A DNA stretch of 64,000 bases from Bradyrhizobium sp. U87765 SZCCT0048 (GCF_018131225.1 NZ_JAFCMM010000004.1:124001-188000); one strand, 5' to 3'; positions 41,947 through 51,113 are shown, counted from the first letter of the stretch. Made by a program: numbers and translations. Notes: a model not told the origin generated them from the letters alone.

Positions 41947-42840
41947 TTATTGGGAAAAATCGGCCCCGGGGCCCCATTTTCGCCCGATCACGACCCGTGG
42001 GATTCCCGCCAGATCGGCCCGGATCGGGCCGTGGGCGAGGCCCGTCGCAGACATCAGGCGGGCGACCGTGGCGTGCTGATCCTGCCCGACTTCGACGAGC
42101 AGTGCGCCTCCTTCGCGCAGCAGTGGTACGGCCTGCGGGATGAGGCTGCGATAGGCGTCGAGCCCGTCGGCGCCGCCATCGAGCGCGCGTTGTGGATCGT
42201 GCGCGCGCACGTCGACGGCGAGAGCCGCGATGTCGCCACTCGGGATGTACGGCGGGTTGGAGACGATCAGGTCGAACGGCCCGCGCAGTGCCTGCGCATA
42301 GCTGCACTGGACGAACGTGGCGCGATCGGCGAGCCCAAGCCGGTCGGCGTTGGCGGCGGCGGTCTGCAGGGCGTCGGCGCTGATGTCCGTGCCGAGGCCG
42401 CGGGCCTGAGGCAGCTCCGACAGCAGCGCGAGCAGGATGGCGCCGCTGCCGGTGCCGAGATCGGCGATGCGCGGCGCGTCGTTGGTGCTCGCCCGCGCGA
42501 TGTCGAGGGCCGCGTCCACCAGCGTTTCGGTGTCGGGGCGCGGCACCAGCGTCGCCGCGCTCAGCGCCAGTGTCAGTCCCCAGAATTCCTTGACGCCGAG
42601 AATGCGCGCCACCGGCTCACCGGCGCTGCGCCGCGTGGCGAAAGCGGCGAGCCGCTTCGATTCGGCCGTATCGAGTGTGCGCGATGACGCGGCTGTCAGT
42701 CCGGTAAGATCGAGGCCGAGCACCGCGCCGACCAGCAGGCGCGCATCGAGTTCGGGCGTCTCGATGCCACTCTCCCTGAGCCGGCGCGCGATCTCGCGGC
42801 GCGCCGCCGCGATCGTCAGCCCGGCGAGGCTGGCGCTCAC
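41947..42840 (-). CDS. prmC: peptide chain release factor N5-glutamine methyltransferase
   Basis: A 297-residue SAM-dependent enzyme that methylates the Gln of the GGQ motif of release factors. SAM motif I is DLGTGSGAILLALL from residue 127, and the substrate-glutamine motif is N195-P-P-Y198 in LIVSNPPYIPSGD. RILGVKEFWGL and LVPRPDTETLVD are the conserved pre-motif region. The GTG start at 42840 overlaps the prfA stop (GTGA), so it is coupled to its own substrate gene. Confidence 0.93.
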   Translation of the reverse strand: MSASLAGLTIAAARREIARRLRESGIETPELDARLLVGAVLGLDLTGLTAASSRTLDTAESKRLAAFATRRSAGEPVARILGVKEFWGLTLALSAATLVPRPDTETLVDAALDIARASTNDAPRIADLGTGSGAILLALLSELPQARGLGTDISADALQTAAANADRLGLADRATFVQCSYAQALRGPFDLIVSNPPYIPSGDIAALAVDVRAHDPQRALDGGADGLDAYRSLIPQAVPLLREGGALLVEVGQDQHATVARLMSATGLAHGPIRADLAGIPRVVIGRKWGPGADFSQ

Positions 42841-43916
42841 GCCGCCGCGCCTTCGGCGGCGAGCTGGGCCGCCTGGTGCTCCGTGGTCAGCGCGTCGATC
42901 AGCTCGCCGAGCGCTTCGCCGGCGATCACCTGCGGCAACTTGTAGAGCGTCAGGTTGATGCGATGGTCGGTAACGCGACCCTGCGGGAAGTTGTAGGTGC
43001 GGATGCGCTCGGAGCGGTCGCCGGAGCCGACCTTCTCGCGGCGGTCCGCCGAGCGCGCCGCGTCGAGGCGCTGGCGCTCCGCATCGTAGATGCGGGCGCG
43101 GAGGATGTTCATGGCGCTGGCGCGATTCTTGTGCTGCGAGCGGCTGTCCTGCATCATCACCACGATACCGGTCGGGATATGCGTGATGCGGATCGCCGAC
43201 TCGGTCTTGTTGACGTGCTGGCCGCCGGCGCCGCCGGCGCGCATGGTCTCGATGCGCAGGTCGTCGTTCTTGATGTCGACGTCGATGTCCTCGACCTCGG
43301 GCAGCACCGCGACGGTCGCCGCAGAGGTGTGGATGCGGCCCTGCGTTTCGGTGTCGGGCACGCGCTGGACGCGGTGCACGCCGGATTCGAACTTCAGCCG
43401 GGCGAAGGCGCCGCGGCCCTGTACCTCGGCGATGATTTCCTTGAAGCCACCCATGGTGCCGTCACTGGCGGAGATGACCTCGACCTTCCAGCCCTGCAGC
43501 GCGGCGAAGCGCTCGTACATCCGGAACAGGTCGCCCGCGAACAACGACGCCTCGTCGCCGCCGGTGCCGGCGCGGATTTCCAGCATGACGTTGCGCTCGT
43601 CCATCGCGTCCTTGGGCAGCAGCGCGACGCGGATAGCCTGCACCAGCTCGTCACGGCGCGCCTCGAGCTGCGGCCGCTCGCTCTCGGCCATCGCGCGCAT
43701 TTCCGGATCGGTTGCGGTGTCGGCGATCATGGCGTCGATGTCGGCGAGTTCGCGCACGGCGGCGCGGTAGGTCTTCACCGCCTCGACCACCGGGGCGAGC
43801 TCGCTGAGTTCGCGTGTCGCGCGGACATAGGTCTCCGAGGAGACCTGGCCGAGAAGTTCGGCTTCGAGCGCGGCATGGCGCGCCAGCAGGACGTCGAGTT
43901 TGGCTTCGGGCAACAT
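42837..43916 (-). CDS. prfA: peptide chain release factor 1
   Basis: A 359-residue translation terminator reading UAA and UAG. The GGQ motif that enters the peptidyl-transferase centre is at residues 231-233 in MRAGGAGGQHVNKTESAIRI; the preceding EIRAGTGGDEASLFAGDLFR and VHRVQRVPDTETQGRIHTSA are the domain 2 and 4 signatures. The stop-codon reading PxT tripeptide (PDT) is within the latter, marking RF1 rather than RF2. prmC overlaps its end. Start ATG at 43916; the ptsP stop is 32 bases upstream. Confidence 0.96.
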   Translation of the reverse strand: MLPEAKLDVLLARHAALEAELLGQVSSETYVRATRELSELAPVVEAVKTYRAAVRELADIDAMIADTATDPEMRAMAESERPQLEARRDELVQAIRVALLPKDAMDERNVMLEIRAGTGGDEASLFAGDLFRMYERFAALQGWKVEVISASDGTMGGFKEIIAEVQGRGAFARLKFESGVHRVQRVPDTETQGRIHTSAATVAVLPEVEDIDVDIKNDDLRIETMRAGGAGGQHVNKTESAIRITHIPTGIVVMMQDSRSQHKNRASAMNILRARIYDAERQRLDAARSADRREKVGSGDRSERIRTYNFPQGRVTDHRINLTLYKLPQVIAGEALGELIDALTTEHQAAQLAAEGAAA

Positions 43917-43948
43917 GGCGTTTCAGGGCGCTGCGCCGCGGGGGCGGC

Positions 43949-46216
43949 TTACAGCGGCAGTCCTTCCTTTTCGGCAAATTCCTTGAGCCGCTCGCGGACC
44001 GGGACGCTGCCGGCGGGAGCGTCGAGCAGCGGCTTGATCATCGCGGCGGCCTTGCCGACATCGAGCTCCAGGATCATCGCCTTGACCGGGCCGTGGGCGG
44101 TGGCCGACAGCGACAGCGAGCGATAGCCGAGCGCGAGCAGCGCCAGCGCGCCGAGCGGCTGGGACGCCATCTCGCCGCACAGCGACGCGACCTTTCCGGC
44201 AGCGGTCGCCTTGGTCACGATGTCGCGCAGCGCGCGCAGCACCGGCGTCGCCAGGGTGTCGAAGCGGTCGGACACTTTCGGGTTGCCGCGGTCGACCGCG
44301 TACAGGAACTGGAACAGGTCGTTGGAGCCGACCGACACGAAGTCGACGCGCTTGAGCAACTCGTCGAGCTGGTAGAGCAGCGCCGGCACCTCGACCATGG
44401 TGCCGATGTCGATGCGCTCGGGCAATGCGTGGCCGTGCTGGCGCAGATAGGTCAGCTCGCGTTCGACGATGACCTTGGCCTGGTCGAACTCGGCGACCTC
44501 GGAAATCATCGGGAACATGATCTTGAGCGAACGTCCGCCGCCAGCGCGCAGCAGGGCGCGGATCTGGCCACGCAGCAGTCCGGGCCGATCGAGGCCGAGG
44601 CGGATCGCGCGCCAGCCGAGCGCGGGGTTCTCCTCGGTAATGGTCTCCATGTACGGCAGCGCCTTGTCGCCGCCGATGTCGAGGGTGCGGAAGGTCACCG
44701 GCTTGTCGCCGGCGGCGTCGAGCACCGTGCGGTAGAGCTGCAGCTGCTCGCTGGCGCGCGGCAGGCTCTGTCCCACCATGAACTGCAGCTCGGTGCGAAA
44801 CAGGCCGATGCCCGAGCAGTTCGTGTCCTCGATATGCGGCAGGTCGATGACAAGGCCCGCATTGATCATCAGCTCGACGGGCTGACCGTCGCGGGTCGTG
44901 GTCGGCTTGTCGCGCAGCGCGAGGTATTGCGCCTGGCGGCGGGCGCGGAAACGCACCCGCTCGGCATAGGCCGCCTCGATCTCGGCGGACGGGCGGAAAT
45001 AGATCGAACCGGACGTGCCGTCGACAATCACCGCATCGCCGGGGTCGGCGACGCCGGCGGCGTTCGGCACTTCACCGACCGCGGGAATGCCGAGCGCACG
45101 GGCGACGATCGCGACATGTGAGTTCGACGTGCCTTCCTCGAGCACGAGGCCGCGCAGGCGCTTGCGGTCGTAGTCGAGCAGCGCCGCCGGGCCCATGGCA
45201 CGGGCGATCAGGATGGCATTGTCGGGCAGCTGCTCGCGCGACGGCGCGTGGGTCTGGCCTACCAGCTGCCGCATCAGACGGTGGCCGAGATCCTCGAGGT
45301 CGTGCAGCCGCTCGCGCAGGTACGGATCGGTCGAGCGCAGCATGCGGGCGCGGGTGTCGGACTGCACGCGCTCGACGGCGGCTTCCGCGGTCAGGCCGGT
45401 GGCGACCGCTTCATGCAGCTTGTGCGACCAGCCGTGGTCGTTGGCGAACATGCGGTAGGCTTCCAGCACCTCGCGGTGCTCGCCGCTCTCGGCGACGTCG
45501 CCGCGCTCCAGCATGCGGTCGAGGTCTGCGCGCAGGTTGGCGAGCGCGGTGTCCAGCCGCTTGACCTCCTTCTGCAGGTCCTCGGCAATGTAATTGGTGA
45601 TGACGACGCGCGGCTCGTGCAGCACGACATGGCCGAGCGCGATGCCGTCGGACAGGATCGAGCCTTCCTTGTGCAGCGAGTGCCGCGCGGCGGGTTCGGC
45701 GCCGGGCTGGGCCAGCGCCGACAGTTCGCCCGAGGCGATCATCTCCGCGAGCACCATCGCGGTGGTCTGCAGCGCCTCGACCTCTTCCTCGACATAGGTG
45801 CGGTGGGCGCGGTTCTGCACCACCAGCACGCCGAGGGTGTTGCCGGCGCGCAGGATCGGCACGCCGAGGAAGGAATGGTAGATCTCTTCGCCGGTTTCCG
45901 GCCGGTAGGAGAAGGCCGGGTGGTTCTGGGCGTTGGAGAGGTTGAGCGGGGTCGCCTCGCTGGCGACGAGGCCGACAAGGCCTTCGTGGGCGTTCAGCAC
46001 GGTCTGGTGGACCGCGTCGCGGTTCAGACCTTCGGTGGCGTAGAGCTCGAGGGTGTTGTCGACGCGCAGCACATAGGTGGAGCACACCTCGGCCACCATG
46101 TTGGCCGCGATCAGCACGACGATCTTGTCCAGCCGCTCCTGGGCACTGACCGGCTCGGCCATGACTTCGCGGAGCCGTCTCAACAGGACGCGGGGGCCTC
46201 CCAGCGCGCTCCGCAT
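43949..46216 (-). CDS. ptsP: phosphoenolpyruvate-protein phosphotransferase PtsP (nitrogen PTS enzyme I)
   Basis: A 755-residue enzyme that takes phosphate from PEP into the nitrogen-related PTS (then Npr and EIIA-Ntr), linking nitrogen state to regulation. The N-terminal GAF domain (about residues 25-170) binds glutamine or 2-oxoglutarate in known members. The phosphohistidine is H367 in LEEGTSNSHVAIVARALG; the PEP-binding barrel shows FRTELQFMV, GDKALPYMETITEENPALGW and SLCGEMASQPLGAL. The ATG at 46216 is chosen since GGAGGTG lies a few bases upstream and the length matches the family. The open frame extends further but is not conserved. Its 5' region has a long palindrome. Confidence 0.93.
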   Translation of the reverse strand: MRSALGGPRVLLRRLREVMAEPVSAQERLDKIVVLIAANMVAEVCSTYVLRVDNTLELYATEGLNRDAVHQTVLNAHEGLVGLVASEATPLNLSNAQNHPAFSYRPETGEEIYHSFLGVPILRAGNTLGVLVVQNRAHRTYVEEEVEALQTTAMVLAEMIASGELSALAQPGAEPAARHSLHKEGSILSDGIALGHVVLHEPRVVITNYIAEDLQKEVKRLDTALANLRADLDRMLERGDVAESGEHREVLEAYRMFANDHGWSHKLHEAVATGLTAEAAVERVQSDTRARMLRSTDPYLRERLHDLEDLGHRLMRQLVGQTHAPSREQLPDNAILIARAMGPAALLDYDRKRLRGLVLEEGTSNSHVAIVARALGIPAVGEVPNAAGVADPGDAVIVDGTSGSIYFRPSAEIEAAYAERVRFRARRQAQYLALRDKPTTTRDGQPVELMINAGLVIDLPHIEDTNCSGIGLFRTELQFMVGQSLPRASEQLQLYRTVLDAAGDKPVTFRTLDIGGDKALPYMETITEENPALGWRAIRLGLDRPGLLRGQIRALLRAGGGRSLKIMFPMISEVAEFDQAKVIVERELTYLRQHGHALPERIDIGTMVEVPALLYQLDELLKRVDFVSVGSNDLFQFLYAVDRGNPKVSDRFDTLATPVLRALRDIVTKATAAGKVASLCGEMASQPLGALALLALGYRSLSLSATAHGPVKAMILELDVGKAAAMIKPLLDAPAGSVPVRERLKEFAEKEGLPL

Positions 46217-46318
46217 ATGCCGACACCTCCGCGTCTCGCAAACCCGGCGCCGGCCTGAGGCAGGAGCACGGGATTTAACCTTCAGGAATATAACAGCTTT
46301 TTGCTTTGCCCCAACCGC

Positions 46319-46339
46319 TTCGGCCAGGTCCTGGCCGAA
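46319..46339. promoter_or_regulatory. 21-bp perfect palindrome upstream of ptsP
   Basis: TTCGGCCAGG (46319-46328), a central T, and CCTGGCCGAA (46330-46339) are perfect complements. It is about 105 bp before the ptsP start. It may be an operator or an mRNA hairpin; the regulator is unknown. Confidence 0.45.
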
Positions 46340-46408
46340 TCGGAGACCCACAAGCTGTGACACAATTTGTCGCTGCCTATTCCTCAGGCGTATAGCGAAA
46401 TTGTGTTT

Positions 46409-46425
46409 GTTTTGCCAAGCAAAAC
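46409..46425 (-). terminator. hairpin GTTTTGC-CAA-GCAAAAC after the pseudogene
   Basis: 7-bp perfect arms (46409-46415 and 46419-46425) and a three-base loop. It is flanked by CAGGCG and CGCCTG (46385-46390, 46425-46430), which extend the fold. It could stop the lysC transcript before ptsP. The T-run is weak, so confidence is low. Confidence 0.35.
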
Positions 46426-46523
46426 GCCTGCCAGTTGACTGCCATGTGGACGGCTCGGGCATGCTCCGCGACAGGGCGTCGCGCCCGGTCCCGCGGGCGT
46501 TACCCGTTACCGCGCCGCGGCAG

Positions 46524-47237
46524 TCAGCGGTCGAGTTCAGCCGCCGCGAGGGCGGCAATCACAAGATCGACCCCGGCGTCGCCGCCGTCGGCGATCAGCC
46601 AGGCCGCTGACAGCCCGGTCCAGGCCAGGATCCATTGCAGCAGGCGGTGGCGCGGCAGAACGCGCAGTGACCATCGCGAGGCGGCGGGCAAAGTGTTCGG
46701 GGCGGATGGTGACGGGGCGCGACGGGTCGGCCATGTCCGGATTGGTGAAAATATTGGCATAGTCGAAGCCGCGCTCACCGCGCAGGCACCTGGGATCGAT
46801 GGCGAGCCAGCCGCGTTCGCCGAAGTCCAGCACGTTGTCGTGGTGAAGGTCGCCGTGCAGGACGACGACGTCGCGGGGCTCGGCAAGCAACTGGCGGGCG
46901 ATGATGTCGGCGCGTCCGAGCAGGCCGCCATGGATCGCGGCCACCGGGGCCAGGTCGTCGAACGCGGCTGCGAGAGGCGGCCGAGCGCCCGTTCCATGAG
47001 CAGGGCGTCGCTATCCGCGGCCAACACCCGCGCGGCGCCCTCGCCATTCCACCAGGCGAGCACGTCGCCGGCGCCCCCGGCTTCGGGGTGGGTGACGATC
47101 CTGAGCATCGCCGCTTCGCCGCCGCGGCGCACCGGCAGGAGCCAGGCGCCGGGCGTGACGATCGCAGGGCCGTCCGGAACGAGGGCCCAGCGCGCAAGAT
47201 GGGCCGCGAACGAGCTGTCGGGGCCCGTCTGCGGCAT
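46524..47237 (-). pseudogene. aminoglycoside 6-phosphotransferase-like gene with frame disruptions
   Basis: Translation in three pieces gives a recognisable kinase-like protein. From 47237: MPQTGPDSSFAAHLARWALV and LMERALGRLS in frame 1; then AAAFDDLAPVAAIHGGLLGR, VVVLHGDLHHDNVLDFG and ERGFDYANIFTNPDMADP in frame 2; then frame 1 again with RHRLLQWILAWTGLSAAW. VLHGDLHHDN is the catalytic loop and LAIDPRCLRGERGF the metal loop of APH(6)/StrB-type enzymes. The switch near 46967 also lacks roughly 35 residues expected there, and the second near 46672 restores the frame. A sequencing error would explain one shift but not the missing segment. It lies 12 bases past lysC, same strand. Confidence 0.65.
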
Positions 47238-47249
47238 GTCGGCCCGGTT

Positions 47250-48506
47250 CTAGGCCTGGTCGAGGCCGTACAGGGTGTGCAGCGTGCGCACCGCCAGTTC
47301 GGTGTAGGCGGCGTCGATCAGCAGCGAGAACTTGATCTCGGAGGTGGTGATCGCGCGGATGTTGATATTGCGCTCCGACAGCGCCTTGAACGCCTGGGCG
47401 GCAACGCCGGCGTGGCTGCGCATGCCGATGCCGATCACCGAGACCTTGGCGACGTCGGTGGCGCTGTCCATCGACTTGTAGCCGATGGTGTCCTTGGACC
47501 TGGAGATCGTCTCCTTGGCGCGGACATAGTCGGAGGCCGGCACCGTGAAGGTCAGGTCGGTGGTCTTGCCGTCTTCCGACACGTTCTGCACGATCATGTC
47601 GACGTTGATGTTGGCGTCGGCCAGCGGCACGAAGATGGCGGCGGCAACGCCCGGCTTGTCCTCGATCTGGCGCACGGAGATTTGGGCTTCGTCCTTGGAA
47701 AAGGCGATGCCTGTGACGACTTGGGCTTCCACGATTTCCTCCTCGCCGCAGATCAGAGTACCCGGCGGCTGGCTGGCATTGGGATCGATATCTTCTGGCT
47801 TGTCGAAGCTGGAGCGCACGAACACGCGCACATTGTGCACCATGCCGAGCTCCACGGAGCGCACCTGCAGCACCTTGGCGCCCTGCGAGGCGAGTTCCAG
47901 CATTTCCTCGAACGCCACCTTGTCGAGCCGGCGCGCCTTGGGCACGACGCGGGGATCGGTGGTGTAGACGCCGTCGACATCGGTGTAGATATCGCAGCGG
48001 TCGGCATGGATCGCGGCGGCGATCGCCACCGCCGAGGTGTCGGAGCCGCCGCGGCCAAGCGTGGTGATGCGGCCGGTCTCCTCATGGATGCCCTGGAAGC
48101 CGGCGATGACGGCGACTTCCTTGCGCTCCTTGAAGCGCTTGATCAGCTCGCCGCCGTCGATGCCGAGAATGCGGGCCGAGGCGTGGGCGTCGCTGGTCTT
48201 GATCGGAATCTGCCAGCCTTGCCACGAGCGCGCCTGGATGCCGAGCGCCTGAAGGGCGATCGCCAGCAGGCCCGACGTCACCTGCTCGCCGGACGCGACG
48301 ACGGCGTCGTACTCGCGCGCGTCATGCAGCGCCGAGGCCTCGGTCGCCCAGGCGACGAGTTCGTTGGTCTTGCCCGACATCGCCGAGACCACCACGGCGA
48401 CCTCGTGCCCGGCGTCAACCTCGCGTTTGACATGCCGCGCCACGTTGCGGATGCGTTCGATGTTGGCGACCGAAGTGCCGCCGAATTTCATGACGAGGCG
48501 GGCCAT
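47250..48506 (-). CDS. lysC: aspartate kinase
   Basis: A 418-residue enzyme, first step of Lys, Met, Thr and diaminopimelate synthesis. The N-terminal kinase motif is MKFGGTSVANIERIRNVA, with GFQGIHEETGRITTLGRGGS and DIYTDVDGVYTTDPRVV. The C terminus has two ACT domains (VRQIEDKPGVAAAIFVPLAD near 270 and SVIGIGMRSHAGVAAQAF near 350) for feedback control by lysine and threonine. No fused homoserine dehydrogenase. Start MARLVMKF at 48506; the open frame upstream is not conserved. Confidence 0.94.
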   Translation of the reverse strand: MARLVMKFGGTSVANIERIRNVARHVKREVDAGHEVAVVVSAMSGKTNELVAWATEASALHDAREYDAVVASGEQVTSGLLAIALQALGIQARSWQGWQIPIKTSDAHASARILGIDGGELIKRFKERKEVAVIAGFQGIHEETGRITTLGRGGSDTSAVAIAAAIHADRCDIYTDVDGVYTTDPRVVPKARRLDKVAFEEMLELASQGAKVLQVRSVELGMVHNVRVFVRSSFDKPEDIDPNASQPPGTLICGEEEIVEAQVVTGIAFSKDEAQISVRQIEDKPGVAAAIFVPLADANINVDMIVQNVSEDGKTTDLTFTVPASDYVRAKETISRSKDTIGYKSMDSATDVAKVSVIGIGMRSHAGVAAQAFKALSERNINIRAITTSEIKFSLLIDAAYTELAVRTLHTLYGLDQA

Positions 48507-48726
48507 GTGGGTGGCGCAGTCCTTGACTGTGCAACACGCCGCCGGGGCGCATGTTGCGGGTTTATGTAACGGCCCGAACGGACGCGCAAAAAGGGAGGAG
48601 GCGCGCCGGCCAAAACGCGCGTATACATAACGCCGCGATTTGGGGCAAGCCGTCGGGCCATAGCCGCGGGGCTGGTCCGGGCGGGGGCCGGGGCGGACCG
48701 TGCGCGACGGAACGAGGGGGACCGGC

Positions 48727-49194
48727 ATGGGCCGCTATATCGACCAGATCCTGCAGCCGGGAGAAAAAGTGCTGTATTCGACCACGCTGCATGGCGTGAT
48801 CTACCTGCCGGCGATCCTGGCCTGGCTGGTGGCGGTTGGCTGCTTCGTCATGGAACGGCGGGCGCAGACCGACGGCGGCAACCTGATCTGGCTGATCCTG
48901 GCCGCCGCCGCGGCGCTGGCCGCCCTGTTCTGGACGCTGCGGGCCTGGTTCCGGCGATGGACCACCGAGACCGACGTCACCTCGCTGCGAATTGTCCACA
49001 AGGAGGGTTTCATCCAGCGCTCCACCTTCGAGATGAATCTGGACAAGGTGGAGAGCGTCGATGTCAATCAGAGCATTCCAGGACGAGTTCTGGATTATGG
49101 CGACGTCACCATCTTCGGCGTCGGCGAGGGTCGCAAGACCATCGCGATGATTGCCTCGCCGCTGCAATTCCGCAATCATATCACCGCGCGCTAG
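48727..49194 (+). CDS. PH-domain membrane protein
   Basis: A 155-residue protein with two membrane helices (LPAILAWLVAVGCFVM and LIWLILAAAAALAALFWTL) after a short beta pair (GEKVLYSTTLHGVIY), and then a bacterial pleckstrin-homology domain: TDVTSLRIVHKEGFIQRST, MNLDKVESVDVNQSIPGRVL and YGDVTIFGVGEGRKTIAMI. The family (DUF304/bPH2) has no settled role. It stands divergently from lysC and 44 bases before ubiG, so it may be cotranscribed with ubiG. Start ATG at 48727, with GAGGGGGAC upstream. Confidence 0.8.
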   Translation: MGRYIDQILQPGEKVLYSTTLHGVIYLPAILAWLVAVGCFVMERRAQTDGGNLIWLILAAAAALAALFWTLRAWFRRWTTETDVTSLRIVHKEGFIQRSTFEMNLDKVESVDVNQSIPGRVLDYGDVTIFGVGEGRKTIAMIASPLQFRNHITAR

Positions 49195-49238
49195 CTGCTT
49201 CGCCCGCACGCCCACGCTTCATCAAACCGTTATTGAAA

Positions 49239-49991
49239 ATGGCCGCCAGCACATCATCTCCGTCCTCCACCGTCGATCCCGCGGAAGTCGCGAAATTCTC
49301 GCGGCTGTCGGAGGAGTGGTGGGACCCCAAGGGCAAGATGGCGCCGCTGCACAAGATCAATCCGTTGCGGCTCGGGTTCATTCGCGATGCGGCCTGCCGC
49401 AAGTTCGAGCGCAATGTGCGCAGCCTGAGCTGCCTGTCGGGGCTGCGCATCCTCGACATCGGCTGCGGCGCCGGGCTGCTGTGCGAGCCGTTTTCCCGGC
49501 TCGGCGCGCAGGTCATCGGCATCGACCCGTCGGAGACCAACATCGCGGCCGCCAAGCTCCATGCCGCCCGCTCCAGCCTGCTGATCGATTACCGCTGCAC
49601 GACGGTCGAGGAGATCGACCCGCGTGAGCGCTTCGATGTGGTGCTGGCGATGGAAGTGATCGAGCATGTCACCGACGTGGGCGCGTTCCTCGACCGTTGC
49701 GCGGCGCTGATGAAGCCGTCCGGCCTGATGGTGGTGTCGACGCTGAACCGCAACTGGAAGAGCTTCGCGCTTGCGATCGTCGGTGCCGAATATGTGCTGC
49801 GCTGGCTGCCGCGCGGCACCCATGAGTGGGGCAAGTTCGTCACGCCGGACGAACTGACCCAGCATCTCGAGCGCAATCGCCTGATGGTCACCGAACAGTC
49901 GGGCGTGGTCTACAGTCCGCTCGCGGACAAGTGGAGCCTGTCGTCGGATATGGACGTCAACTACATGGTGGTCGCGGAGACGGCGGGCTGA
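49239..49991 (+). CDS. ubiG: ubiquinone biosynthesis O-methyltransferase
   Basis: A 250-residue SAM-dependent enzyme making both O-methylations in ubiquinone synthesis. Markers: FSRLSEEWWDPKGKMAPLHK at the N terminus (the UbiG WWDxxGxxxxLH signature), INPLRLGFI, SAM motif I LDIGCGAGLLCEPF, and VLAMEVIEHVTDVGAFL followed by MVVSTLNRNWKSFALAIVGA. The late HEWGKFVTPDEL is also diagnostic. ATG at 49239 after a weak ribosome-binding site. Confidence 0.95.
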   Translation: MAASTSSPSSTVDPAEVAKFSRLSEEWWDPKGKMAPLHKINPLRLGFIRDAACRKFERNVRSLSCLSGLRILDIGCGAGLLCEPFSRLGAQVIGIDPSETNIAAAKLHAARSSLLIDYRCTTVEEIDPRERFDVVLAMEVIEHVTDVGAFLDRCAALMKPSGLMVVSTLNRNWKSFALAIVGAEYVLRWLPRGTHEWGKFVTPDELTQHLERNRLMVTEQSGVVYSPLADKWSLSSDMDVNYMVVAETAG

Positions 49992-50009
49992 GCGTGGCAC
50001 GTGGCGCTG

Positions 50010-50112
50010 AGAGCGCGTTCGCTTTTGATGGAATCGTGAACGCGCTCCAGCATCTTGTTTTGACGCGTTTTCTTCACGCGAACCGGTGCCCACTTCGCTC
50101 GAAAACGATCTA
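50010..50112. repeat. 103-bp dispersed repeat, copy 2 (reverse)
   Basis: Reverse-complement copy of 21841-21943; only scattered substitutions distinguish them. It ends at 50112 and so supplies the TAG stop codon (50110-50112) of the transporter gene at 50110-50574. The rest lies between ubiG and that stop. Confidence 0.85.
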
Positions 50113-50574
50113 GCGTTTGACCACCAGCAGCACGGCGCCGGCCGAGATCAAGGCGATGCCGGCCCAGCCGGTCGCCGACGGCCGTTCGCCGAGGAAGACG
50201 AAGGCGAACAGCGCCACCAGCACGACACTGAGCTTGTCGATCGGCGCGACCAGCGTCGCCGGACCGAGCTTGAGCGCGCGGAAGTAGCACAGCCACGATG
50301 CGCCGGTGGCGAGGCCCGACAGCACAAGGAACGTCCAGGTCCGGCCGGAAATCGCGCCCGGCGACTGAAACTGGCCGGTAAAGGTCAGCAGCAGTGCAAA
50401 ACTCAGGAGCACGATGCAGGTGCGGATGAAGGTGGCGAGATCGGGATTGATGTTCTCGACGCCGACCTTGGCGAAGATCGCGGTCAGCGCGGCGAAGGAT
50501 GCCGACAGCAGCGCCCAGATTTGCCAGGATCCTTGCGAGAATCCCTGCCACGACGACCAGCTATCGGGAGCCAT
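50110..50574 (-). CDS. half-size DMT-superfamily transporter
   Basis: A 154-residue protein with about five membrane helices, corresponding to a single EamA repeat (IWALLSASFAALTAIFAKVG at the start and DKLSVVLVALFAFVFLGERP at the typical end). Single-repeat members work as dimers. Function unknown. Its stop codon belongs to a dispersed repeat, and the few C-terminal residues before it, VVKR, may therefore be an altered end. ATG at 50574. Convergent with ubiG. Confidence 0.75.
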   Translation of the reverse strand: MAPDSWSSWQGFSQGSWQIWALLSASFAALTAIFAKVGVENINPDLATFIRTCIVLLSFALLLTFTGQFQSPGAISGRTWTFLVLSGLATGASWLCYFRALKLGPATLVAPIDKLSVVLVALFAFVFLGERPSATGWAGIALISAGAVLLVVKR

Positions 50575-50630
50575 TGTTTCGTCCTTGGCGTCGTCCGCGG
50601 CGTCGCGGGATCAGGAAAGGGGCGCGAGGG

Positions 50631-51113
50631 TCAGTTGCGGTCGTCCGGCAGCACCGGCAGCGGCGCCACCTCGATGCCTTCCTCGATCAGCGAGCGGGCT
50701 TCGTCGACGGTCGCCTCGCCATAGATCGGACGATGCTCGATGTCGCCATAGTGCATCTTGCGCGCCTCGGTCGGAAAGTCGTCGCCGACATTGTCGGCCT
50801 GGCTGACGATGTGGTCGCGCAGCTCCTTGAGCTTGGCGCGCAGCTCCAGCTCCTGTGCCGACACCAATGGCACCGCTTCGGGAGGCGCTTCCTGCACCGG
50901 CGTCGCGTCCATCGTGACGGTGCGCCGCGCGGCGGCCTTGGCATTGCTCTTGCGCGTCAGCTGCGGCGCCATCAGCGCTTTCTCGATCGCCGTCGAGTCG
51001 CAGGTCGGGCACGCCACGAGCTTGCGCTTGCGCTGGCTGTCGTAGGCCGCCGAATCCTGAAACCAGCTTTCGAAGTTGTGCCCCTTGTCGCAGCGGAGCG
51101 TGTAGCGGATCAT
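50631..51113 (-). CDS. DUF1178 zinc-ribbon-like protein
   Basis: A 160-residue protein of the DUF1178 family: MIRYTLRCDKGHNFESWFQ start with C8, then VACPTCDSTAIEKALMAP with C35 and C38, which looks like a zinc site; the C terminus reads VGDDFPTEARKMHYGDIEHR and GEATVDEARSLIEEGIEVAP. No function established. The ATG at 51113 overlaps the stop of the nitrilase gene (ATGA); the open frame upstream to 51539 is out of frame with and inside the nitrilase gene. Confidence 0.87.
   Translation of the reverse strand: MIRYTLRCDKGHNFESWFQDSAAYDSQRKRKLVACPTCDSTAIEKALMAPQLTRKSNAKAAARRTVTMDATPVQEAPPEAVPLVSAQELELRAKLKELRDHIVSQADNVGDDFPTEARKMHYGDIEHRPIYGEATVDEARSLIEEGIEVAPLPVLPDDRN

Larger units (their letters stand above)
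46217..46523. other. ptsP upstream region
   Basis: 307 bp, in part A/T-rich (AATATAACAGCTTTTTGC, TTTGTTTTGCC), which is unusual here. Contains the 21-bp palindrome and the 17-bp hairpin listed separately. Holds the ptsP promoter and the end of the pseudogene transcript. Confidence 0.55.

Noticed and set aside
49961..50551. Minus-strand frame running from the DMT gene into a peptide containing QNKMLERV
   Set aside because: It changes frame relative to the transporter and its tail is the dispersed repeat, also present at 21877 in intergenic DNA.
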